Shown here one piece after another: positions 7,396 through 13,380 of a stretch of DNA of 13,970 nucleotides. Numbering within the stretch: position 1 is the first letter of the stretch; the number at the start of each line of letters is the position of its first letter. Source of the DNA: Pseudomonadota bacterium (GTDB lineage Bacteria > Pseudomonadota > Alphaproteobacteria > Rickettsiales > SXRF01); contig JAGWLJ010000010.1 of the NCBI GenBank assembly GCA_028873275.1, forward strand, positions 1 to 13,970. The letters run 5' to 3'. The notes under the pieces are model-generated. The model ran no database searches, was not told the origin of the DNA, and saw only the letters and a list, made by a program, of their open reading frames with translations. The translations under genes were made by a program, and so were the position numbers.

Positions 7396-8121
7396 TCATT
7401 CCATATACTGTCCGCCGTTGATCGACAGCGTTTCCCCCGTGATGAAAGCGGCATCATCGGCGGCGAGAAACACTACGGCGCGGGCGATTTCCTCCGGACG
7501 GCCCATGCGGCCCACCGGTATGCCCTCGATGATTTTCGCCAGGATATTCTCCGGGATGCTTTTGGTCATATCGGTCTCGATATAGCCCGGGGCGATGGCA
7601 TTAATGGTGATGCCGCGCCCGGCCGTTTCGCGGGCCAAAGCCTTGGTAAAGCCAAAAATGCCGGCCTTGGCGGCGGAATAGTTGGTCTGGCCGAACTGGC
7701 CGAGTTGGCCGTTCATTGAACTGATATTGATGATACGGCCGAACTTTCGGTCGCGCATCGCGTCGATCACCGCCCGCGACATATAATAGCAGGAATTGAG
7801 ATTGGTTTCGATCACCATATCCCAGTTCTCGGGCGACATCTTGTGCATGGCGCTGTCCTTGGTGATACCGGCGTTATTCACTAGAATTTCAATAGGGCCG
7901 CCCAGTTCGTCGGAAATGATTTTTGCGCCCTGCCGGCATGCCTCGACATCGCTGATATCCCATTTATAGGTCGGTATACCGGTGACGTTGACGAATTCCC
8001 GCGCCACATCGTCACGGCTGCCGTAATTGGCAGCGACTTTATAGCCGGCGTTCTTGAGCGCCAGCGAAATGGCGGCTCCGATACCGCGGGTGCCTCCGGT
8101 AACGAGCGCAATGCGACTCAT
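7396..8121 (-). CDS. phaB: Acetoacetyl-CoA reductase (PHB pathway)
   Basis: PhaB reduces acetoacetyl-CoA to (R)-3-hydroxybutyryl-CoA with NADPH, the second step of poly-3-hydroxybutyrate synthesis. The 241-residue product is a classical short-chain dehydrogenase with the cofactor motif TGGTRGIG (residues 8-15), NNAG (82-85) and the catalytic Ser135, Tyr148 and Lys152. The GQLGQFGQTNYSAAKAG segment and the NGGQYME end are PhaB-like rather than generic FabG. The start ATG (8119-8121) follows AAGGGGG (8131-8137), and an in-frame ATG at 8184 gives an unlikely 21-residue extension. The start overlaps the stop of the upstream 133-residue gene as ATGA, indicating translational coupling. The stop directly abuts that of the convergent synthetase-like gene. 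FabG of fatty acid synthesis is the alternative, but the phaA context favours PhaB. Confidence 0.9.
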   Translation of the reverse strand: MSRIALVTGGTRGIGAAISLALKNAGYKVAANYGSRDDVAREFVNVTGIPTYKWDISDVEACRQGAKIISDELGGPIEILVNNAGITKDSAMHKMSPENWDMVIETNLNSCYYMSRAVIDAMRDRKFGRIINISSMNGQLGQFGQTNYSAAKAGIFGFTKALARETAGRGITINAIAPGYIETDMTKSIPENILAKIIEGIPVGRMGRPEEIARAVVFLAADDAAFITGETLSINGGQYME

Positions 8122-8519
8122 AAACTCATTCCCCCTTGCTTTGGTTCGATAATCTTCGGTTTCATATTCCTCAGTTCGCCGCATCCTTTGATGAGCGATA
8201 CTTTCAACGAATGCGGCAATGCCGCAGAAGCCGCCACCGCATCCCTGAGATCAGCCAGGCTATTAAAAGTCAGCGCGGAAATAGGAGGCTCCTCAAATTC
8301 CGTTTTTTTAACGTGAAGTCGGGCTTGCTCAATCGTTTCCAGAAGCGATTTATTCTCTTCCCGATCGCTGGACAGAAACAATAATTCCGAGGGCGTCAGC
8401 ATGGCAATGCAATCGTCCTTGGCCTTATTGCCGCGGCTGCGAATAACATGGCAATAAGGCGTCTCCGATCCGCATTGGTAATAACGGTAAGCAGGCTCAA
8501 TCCTGTAGGATAAACTCAC
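8118..8519 (-). CDS. Unrecognised 133-residue protein between phaA and phaB
   Basis: I do not recognise this family. The frame starts with GTG (8517-8519) directly after the phaA stop (TAAGTG), with GGAGAG (8524-8529) as ribosome site, and ends in a 4-base ATGA overlap with phaB. Both junctions indicate that it is translated as part of the pha operon. The product has no signal peptide or membrane segment. The N-terminus is rich in Tyr and Cys (Cys16, Cys23, Cys37, with Cys113 near the end), followed by LTPSELLFL and a charged helical stretch (about 50-78). It then has an Ala- and Leu-rich segment (82-110) and a basic, Pro-containing tail. It shows neither the PhaR DNA-binding N-terminus nor a clear phasin helix pattern. 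Its DNA is less GC-rich than phaA or phaB, consistent with a later arrival in the operon. Existence of the gene is well supported; function is unknown. Confidence 0.72.
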   Translation of the reverse strand: MSLSYRIEPAYRYYQCGSETPYCHVIRSRGNKAKDDCIAMLTPSELLFLSSDREENKSLLETIEQARLHVKKTEFEEPPISALTFNSLADLRDAVAASAALPHSLKVSLIKGCGELRNMKPKIIEPKQGGMSL

Positions 8520-9698
8520 TTATCTCTCCACACACATCGCCACGCCCATGCCACCGCCGATGCACAGCGTCGCCAGCCCCTTCTTTGCATCGCGCCGCAG
8601 CATTTCATAAAGCAAAGTGGTCAGCACGCGCGCGCCGGATGCGCCTACCGGATGTCCTAGCGCAATGGCGCCGCCGTTGACATTGACTTTGGTCAAATCC
8701 CAGCCCAGCTCGCGATTGACGGCGATGGCCTGGGCGGCGAAAGCTTCATTGGCCTCGATGAGATCGAGATCGCCGACTTTCCAGCCGGCTTTTTCGAGCG
8801 CCTTGCGCGTGGCCGGAATAGGGCCGGTTCCCATAATGGCGGGGTCGACGCCGGCATGCGCCCATGATCTGATGGTGGCCATGGGTTTCAGGCCGCGCTT
8901 TTCGGCATCCTTGCGCATCATCAGCAAGACGGCCGCCGCGCCGTCGTTGATGCTGGAGGCGTTGCCGGCGGTCACCGTCCCTTCCTTGTCGAAAGCGGGC
9001 TTCAGCTTGGCCAGCGCCTCGATGGTGGTTTCGCGCGGGCCTTCGTCGGTATCGACGATCACCTCGCCTTTCTTGGTGGCGATGACGACAGGAATGATCT
9101 CATCCTTGAATTTTCCTGCCTTGATCGCCGCCGAGGCCTTCTGCTGCGAAGCCAGGGCAAATTCGTCCTGATCCTGGCGGCTGATGTTGAATTTTTTGGC
9201 GACGTTCTCCGCCGTCACGCCCATGTGAACATTGTGGAACGGATCGATCAGCGCGTCATACAGCATGGTATCGACGAAGGTCGCCGGCCCCATCTTAATG
9301 CCGGGACGCAGCAGCGCCGCGTGTGGCGCCTGACTCATGCTTTCCTGCCCGCCGGCGATGACGATCTGGCTGTCGCCGTTCCTGATGGCCTGGTAGCCGA
9401 GCGCCACGGCGCGCAGGCCGGAACCGCAGAGCTGGTTCATGCCCCAGGCGGGAGTTTCCTTGGGAATCCCGGCGTTGATCGAGGCCTGGCGCGCCGGGTT
9501 CGGACCACACGCCGCTGTCAGTATCTGGCCGAGAACAACCTCCGAAACATCGCCGCCGCCCACGCCGGTGCGCTTCAATATTTCCTTGAGTACGATCTCG
9601 CCCAGCTTGTGCGCGGGAAGGGTGGAAAGTCCGCCGTTGAAATTGCCGATGGGGGTGCGGACGGCATTGACGATGACGATATCCTGATCGGTAGTCAT
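8520..9698 (-). CDS. phaA: Acetyl-CoA acetyltransferase (beta-ketothiolase)
   Basis: PhaA condenses two acetyl-CoA into acetoacetyl-CoA, the first step of PHB synthesis (reversible, so it can also act in degradation). The 392-residue length is standard for biosynthetic thiolases. Catalytic residues are the nucleophile Cys91 in NQLCGSGLRA, His349 in GGAIALGHPVGASGAR, and Cys379 in the C-terminal CIGGGMGVAM motif. The ATG (9696-9698) has AGGGAGA (9706-9712) seven bases upstream. A 106-base gap separates it from the aroA-cmk stop, the longest gap in this minus-strand run, and it contains candidate promoter and operator elements. The unknown 133-residue gene and phaB follow without spacing. No PHB synthase is in the window. 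A general degradative thiolase is less likely given phaB. Confidence 0.95.
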   Translation of the reverse strand: MTTDQDIVIVNAVRTPIGNFNGGLSTLPAHKLGEIVLKEILKRTGVGGGDVSEVVLGQILTAACGPNPARQASINAGIPKETPAWGMNQLCGSGLRAVALGYQAIRNGDSQIVIAGGQESMSQAPHAALLRPGIKMGPATFVDTMLYDALIDPFHNVHMGVTAENVAKKFNISRQDQDEFALASQQKASAAIKAGKFKDEIIPVVIATKKGEVIVDTDEGPRETTIEALAKLKPAFDKEGTVTAGNASSINDGAAAVLLMMRKDAEKRGLKPMATIRSWAHAGVDPAIMGTGPIPATRKALEKAGWKVGDLDLIEANEAFAAQAIAVNRELGWDLTKVNVNGGAIALGHPVGASGARVLTTLLYEMLRRDAKKGLATLCIGGGMGVAMCVER

Positions 9699-9724
9699 AC
9701 AAAAATCTCCCTGTGGAAGTTCTG

Positions 9725-9753
9725 TATGTAAGAAGGCTGGGAAAGCTTGTCCA
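9725..9753 (-). promoter_or_regulatory. Candidate phaA promoter
   Basis: On the minus strand TGGACA (9748-9753, 5 of 6 matches to TTGACA) is followed after 17 bases by TACATA (9725-9730), a weak -10 with 3 of 6 matches. The predicted start, near 9718, would leave a leader of about 20 bases carrying the AGGGAGA ribosome site. The spacing is good but the -10 is poor. Confidence 0.3.
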
Positions 9754-9754
9754 G
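9737..9754. promoter_or_regulatory. Imperfect dyad overlapping the candidate phaA -35
   Basis: CTGGgaAAGCTTgtCCAG is an 18-base, near-symmetric sequence with outer arms CTGG/CCAG and a HindIII-type AAGCTT core. Its place over the proposed -35 suggests an operator. On the plus strand it is followed by seven T, so a weak plus-strand terminator is the alternative, but no plus-strand gene ends nearby. Confidence 0.3.
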
Positions 9755-9785
9755 TTTTTTTACGATAAAGAATCAGTCTCTTATG

Positions 9786-9796
9786 CTGCGATGCAA
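9786..9796. promoter_or_regulatory. Candidate PhaR-type operator upstream of phaA
   Basis: The plus strand reads CTGC-GAT-GCAA, 7 of the 8 fixed bases of the CTGC-N3/4-GCAG target reported for PhaR, the PHB-responsive repressor of Paracoccus and Rhodobacter (recalled consensus). It lies about 88 bases upstream of the phaA start and about 9 bases past the aroA-cmk stop, in the only sizeable gap of this region. Confidence 0.33.
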
Positions 9797-9804
9797 CAAA
9801 GAGG

Positions 9805-11805
9805 CTATGCCGCCAGCGCCGGGTATTTCTTTTCGATCACGCGGCAGGCCATCTCAAACACTTCGCTGGCGTCGAGCGGAGAGGTGTCGATAATGAAGGC
9901 ATCTTCGGCTGGCTTGAGCGGAGCAACGGTGCGCTTCTCGTCGCGCTCGTCGCGCTCGCGCAGATCGGCCAGCACCGAATCGAACACCACCTCGATGCCC
10001 TGTCCCTGCAATTCCTTATGACGGCGCTTGGCGCGAGCATAGAGCGTGGCGGTAATGAAGAATTTGAAATCGGCGTCCGGGCAGACCACGGTGCCGATAT
10101 CGCGCCCGTCCAGCACGGCACCTTTGGCGGCGCGGGCAAAATGGCGCTGGAATTCGAGCAAAGCCTGCCGCACTTCCGGAAAAGCCGAGACGATGGACGC
10201 CGCCTGGCCGATGCGTTCCTGGCGCAGCCGCGGATTGGCCAGGTCGTCGGCATCGATCTGCCGCGCCGCTTCGGCGGCCGCCCTGGCATCGCGCGGATCC
10301 TTGCCGGCATAGACCAGCTTCATGCCGACGGCGCGGTAAAGACTGCCGGTGTCGAGATAATCGAGGCCGTAATGTTCGGCCAGGCGGCGCGCCAGCGTAC
10401 CCTTGCCGGAAGCGGCGGGGCCGTCGACGGCGATAACCACGAAAGACGACGTGATGGCGCGATGATTTTCTTTCGCTACGCCTATTCTGCCGCCAATCCC
10501 ATTCATCAAATCCACGAAATTAGGAAAGCTTGTTTTGATGGCGGAGGCATCGTCCACCGTCACCGGCTGGCGGCTGGACATGCCCATCACCAGGAACGCC
10601 ATGGCGATGCGATGATCGTAATGCGTCACAATCGTGGCGCCCCCACGCGGCGCTTCTCCCGTGCCGATAACATAAAGACTGTCACCTTCGGCGCGGGCTT
10701 CGACGCCACAGGCGCACAGCGATTCGACAATGGCGCTCAGCCGATCGCTTTCCTTGACACGCAATTCGGACAAGCCATGCATAACGGTCTGGCCTTTGGC
10801 GAAAGCGGCCGCTACGGCAAGAATGGGATATTCATCTATCATGGAAGGCGCGCGCTCCGCCGGCACAGTGATGCCGTGTAAAGCACTGGCGCCCACAGTA
10901 ATATCGGCCACGCGCTCGCCCGCCACCATTCGCTCGTTCCCGAATTCAATATTCGCACCCATTTCCTTGAGCGTGGTGAATAAACCGGTGCGCAACGGAT
11001 TAATGCAGACATTTTTTATTGTTAAGCGCGAATTCGGGCAGAGAAGGGCGGCCACCAGCGGAAAAGCGGCGGAAGAGGGGTCCGCCGGCACGGTGATCTC
11101 CCGGTCGGCGGGACTGATCATCTGCTGCCCTTTAAGCGAGATGGAGCGCGCGCCGCTTTCCAGCGCCTGAATATCGAGAACAAAGCCAAGATATTGCAGC
11201 ATGTTCTCGGTATGATCACGGGTGGGCTGCGGCTCGATGACGGTAGTGATGCCGGGGGTATTGAGCCCGGCCAGCAGGATCGCCGATTTAACCTGCGCCG
11301 AAGCGACAGGCAGGCGGTAGCTAATAGGTAGGGTGTCGCCGCCGGTCAACGCCAGCGGCAGGCGATTGCCGCTATGTGCCAGCACCCGTGCCCCCATCTG
11401 CGTGAGCGGAGTAATTACGCGCCCCATCGGGCGCGAGCGCAGGCTGGCGTCCCCAGTGAAATAGGTGGTAAAAGCATAGGGCGTGACCAGCCCCATGAGC
11501 AGGCGGGTACTGGTGCCGGAATTGCCCATGTCCAGCACATCGCCGCTTTCCGAAAGCCCGCCTACGCCGACGCCCTGAACCTCCCAGTATTTATCTTTTC
11601 TTAAAACGGTAACGCCCAACAGTTGCAGCGCTTTGGCGGTATTCAACACGTCGTCGCCTTCGAGCAGGCCGGTAATGCGTGTGAGGCCCAGCGCCTGCGA
11701 AGACAGCATTAGCGCCCGGTGCGAAATGGATTTATCGCCGGGAACGGAGATTTCACCCGTGATGGCCCCGGCAGCGGCAGAGGAAAGTGTTATGCGGTCA
11801 GCCAT
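9805..11805 (-). CDS. aroA-cmk: Fusion of EPSP synthase (AroA) and cytidylate kinase (Cmk)
   Basis: The N-terminal part makes 5-enolpyruvylshikimate-3-phosphate from shikimate-3-phosphate and PEP; the C-terminal part phosphorylates CMP and dCMP. One 666-residue frame holds both. AroA covers residues 1 to about 443: PGDKSISHR (22-30), GNSGTSTR (94-101), RPMGR, SAQVKS (169-174), TRDHTE (195-200), DEYPILA (324-330) and KESDR (351-355). A linker of about 10 residues leads to Cmk (about 455-666) with GPAASGKGT (462-470), DTGSLYRAVG (485-494) and LDGRDIGTVVCPDADFKFFI (565-584). Both domains look complete. The start ATG (11803-11805) comes one base after the upstream stop (TGATATG), so translation is coupled; an upstream in-frame ATG at 11883 would lie within the preceding gene. 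aroA and cmk are usually separate neighbours in alphaproteobacteria; fused forms are annotated in other proteobacteria. AroA resembles class II EPSP synthases (RDHTE, GDKS, SAQVK), but has NPLR rather than N-x-T-R, and Gly at the E. coli Gly96 position. Confidence 0.94.
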   Translation of the reverse strand: MADRITLSSAAAGAITGEISVPGDKSISHRALMLSSQALGLTRITGLLEGDDVLNTAKALQLLGVTVLRKDKYWEVQGVGVGGLSESGDVLDMGNSGTSTRLLMGLVTPYAFTTYFTGDASLRSRPMGRVITPLTQMGARVLAHSGNRLPLALTGGDTLPISYRLPVASAQVKSAILLAGLNTPGITTVIEPQPTRDHTENMLQYLGFVLDIQALESGARSISLKGQQMISPADREITVPADPSSAAFPLVAALLCPNSRLTIKNVCINPLRTGLFTTLKEMGANIEFGNERMVAGERVADITVGASALHGITVPAERAPSMIDEYPILAVAAAFAKGQTVMHGLSELRVKESDRLSAIVESLCACGVEARAEGDSLYVIGTGEAPRGGATIVTHYDHRIAMAFLVMGMSSRQPVTVDDASAIKTSFPNFVDLMNGIGGRIGVAKENHRAITSSFVVIAVDGPAASGKGTLARRLAEHYGLDYLDTGSLYRAVGMKLVYAGKDPRDARAAAEAARQIDADDLANPRLRQERIGQAASIVSAFPEVRQALLEFQRHFARAAKGAVLDGRDIGTVVCPDADFKFFITATLYARAKRRHKELQGQGIEVVFDSVLADLRERDERDEKRTVAPLKPAEDAFIIDTSPLDASEVFEMACRVIEKKYPALAA

Positions 11806-11806
11806 A

Positions 11807-12559
11807 TCACTGGTTGAAGCTGCAATACCAGGCGGTGTTCTTCTTTTCCTGAGCGAAATCGGGGCACAGGAAACCTTTGGCAAATACCAGCAGCGAGAAC
11901 AGCGCGATCACTCCCGCCAGCATCATGATGAATACGAATCCGGCCGAGGCCATATTGCCGGTAAAATAAAGGAAAGCACGGCGCGTAAGACTATCGTCTT
12001 CCTGATTTTGTTTTGCTTTTCCATAGAGTTTCTTGGCCAGGGCGGGGCCGGCTGTGAGGCCGCCGGCAGCCGCAGCAGTACGTGCCGCCTGCGGGCGCGG
12101 CTTCTGAGGAGATGCGGAGCGGGCAGGAGCCGCGGATGCGGCGGCAGGCTTAGGCGCGGCAACCGCCGGAGCCATTTTCACAGAGGAAATCTTGATAAGA
12201 ATTTGCTTGGCGTCATGCGTGTCGGCAAATGCCATCTGGCACGCCGAGGCAACGCGGTCACCACCTTGGGCGCGGAAGGCATCGAGCGAGGCTTTGATCT
12301 GCCTGAGCAATCCGGCATAGGCCAGTGCGGCCGAGAGTTTGGCTTCGTCCGGCTCGGTTTCCTGGATATAGAGCTTGAACAGTGAATCTTCGTCCGGATA
12401 CAGGTTGGCGCTGAAGCCGTATACCGTCAGCACGTTGAGCGCGAGCTTCGCTTCATCGGCATCGCCGATGAGATAGACGCGCTGATGGTTGTCGGCATGC
12501 TGCGGCCTGACCGTGGAGCAGATGGCGGAAAGAATGTCGTCGAAAGTGGTTTGCTGCAT
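11807..12559 (-). CDS. Unrecognised single-pass membrane protein upstream of aroA
   Basis: I do not recognise a family. The 250-residue product has three parts. The first is a soluble N-terminal region (1 to about 127) of mixed helix and strand character, containing RVYLIGDADEAKLALNVL (27-44). The second is an Ala/Pro-rich, basic linker (about 128-170). The third is a basic stretch (KKLYGKAK, LTRR) followed by one membrane segment at about 205-230 and a short tail with Cys232 and Cys246. By the positive-inside rule the N-terminal domain is cytoplasmic and the tail periplasmic, where the two Cys could form a disulfide. The ATG (12557-12559) has no clear ribosome site. The stop lies one base from the aroA-cmk start, so the two are probably one transcript. 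In many alphaproteobacteria the gene beside aroA encodes a TIGR02300-type acidic protein; this one does not look like that. Confidence 0.7.
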   Translation of the reverse strand: MQQTTFDDILSAICSTVRPQHADNHQRVYLIGDADEAKLALNVLTVYGFSANLYPDEDSLFKLYIQETEPDEAKLSAALAYAGLLRQIKASLDAFRAQGGDRVASACQMAFADTHDAKQILIKISSVKMAPAVAAPKPAAASAAPARSASPQKPRPQAARTAAAAGGLTAGPALAKKLYGKAKQNQEDDSLTRRAFLYFTGNMASAGFVFIMMLAGVIALFSLLVFAKGFLCPDFAQEKKNTAWYCSFNQ

Positions 12560-12573
12560 AATCTATTTATCGT

Positions 12574-12587
12574 ATAATATATATTAT
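12574..12587. repeat. Perfect 14-bp AT palindrome in an intergenic gap
   Basis: ATAATATATATTAT is self-complementary and sits in the 47-base gap between the MBL hydrolase stop and the start of the membrane-protein gene. It contains TATAAT-like sequences on both strands and is not followed by a T run, so it looks like part of a promoter or operator rather than a terminator. No clear -35 is seen. Confidence 0.35.
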
Positions 12588-12606
12588 GGAAAAATTACTC
12601 ATGCCA

Positions 12607-13380
12607 TTACAGATCGATTACCATACCATCATAGCCCGGCACAACCCCCGGCGGTAATTCTTTCGATAAAACATCATAATCGAATTCATGAGCCATGTGG
12701 GTAAGCACGGCCAGCTTTGGCCTGACCCGCCCGATCCACGCCAGCGTGTTTTCCAGATCCGAATGGCTGAGAGACTTCGTATAGCGCAGGCAATCCACCA
12801 CCCAGACCTCGGTGCCCTGCAGCGCGTCGAATGCCTCTTCGGGCAAAACGTTGACATCGGTCGAATAGGAAAAATTGCCGATGCGGTAACCGAGCGTTTT
12901 CGTTTTGGCATGCCGCTGCTCGAACGCCGTCACCGGAATTCCCGATACGGTAAAATGCTGATTGCCATCCGGGATCACATGCGGTGTCAGACATGGCCGG
13001 TACCAGATGGTTCCGTCCGGCCTTGGCAGAAACGCATAAGCAAAACGCTTTTGAATCCGCTGGATAGTATCGTCATTGCTATAAACTGGTATAGCATCAT
13101 TAGACAAATAATTGAAAGACCTCAAATCATCCAATCCGCCGGTATGGTCGGCATGGTCATGGGTATAGAGCACGGCATCGATGCGCCGTATATCGTGACG
13201 CAGCGCCTGCTGGCGAAGATCGGGCGATGAATCGATCAACAGGTTGATATCTTCAGCCTCGACGAGTACCGAGACCCGGCTGCGCCTGTTTTTTGGGTTA
13301 TCGGAAACGCATACGCTGCACTGGCAGCCGATCAGCGGCACCCCTCCGGAACTGCCGCAGCCGAGTATGGTTATCCGCAT
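12607..13380 (-). CDS. PhnP-like metallo-beta-lactamase-fold hydrolase
   Basis: This is a metal-dependent hydrolase of the MBL superfamily, closest by eye to the PhnP/Lipoyl-like phosphodiesterase group. The 257-residue product is full length. It has the N-terminal GCGSSGGVP, a Cys cluster GCQCSVC (18-24) typical of PhnP-type zinc binding, the metal motif THDHADH (His74, Asp75, His76, Asp78, His79), and late metal-site segments YSTDVN and LTHMAHE. The C-terminal PGYDGMVIDL matches the alphaproteobacterial members. Start ATG at 13378-13380; the upstream tatD stop lies inside it, a 10-base overlap (13371-13380). tatD followed by an MBL hydrolase is a common alphaproteobacterial order, usually downstream of metG and holB. 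The natural substrate is unknown; cyclic phosphate or phosphodiester hydrolysis is inference from PhnP, and no phn genes are near. Confidence 0.85.
   Translation of the reverse strand: MRITILGCGSSGGVPLIGCQCSVCVSDNPKNRRSRVSVLVEAEDINLLIDSSPDLRQQALRHDIRRIDAVLYTHDHADHTGGLDDLRSFNYLSNDAIPVYSNDDTIQRIQKRFAYAFLPRPDGTIWYRPCLTPHVIPDGNQHFTVSGIPVTAFEQRHAKTKTLGYRIGNFSYSTDVNVLPEEAFDALQGTEVWVVDCLRYTKSLSHSDLENTLAWIGRVRPKLAVLTHMAHEFDYDVLSKELPPGVVPGYDGMVIDL

Noticed and set aside
8122..8184. N-terminal extension of PhaB to the ATG at 8184
   Set aside because: The ATG at 8121 has a strong AAGGGGG site, couples to the upstream stop, and gives the standard SDR N-terminus; the extension is charged and unlike the family.
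9737..9760. Dyad plus T run read as a plus-strand intrinsic terminator
   Set aside because: The stem has only about 4-5 pairs with a mismatch, and no plus-strand gene ends nearby. A minus-strand operator is as likely.
10400..10480. Separate internal start for cytidylate kinase
   Set aside because: Only a GTG is available, no ribosome site precedes it, and the reading frame is continuous with AroA.
10018..10881. Long plus-strand frame of 287 codons across aroA-cmk
   Set aside because: Shadow of the minus-strand fusion gene, which has full catalytic motifs in both domains; no ribosome site or family match.
11806..11883. N-terminal extension of AroA-Cmk to the ATG at 11883
   Set aside because: It would lie inside the preceding membrane-protein gene, and the family start MADRITLSS fits the ATG at 11805.
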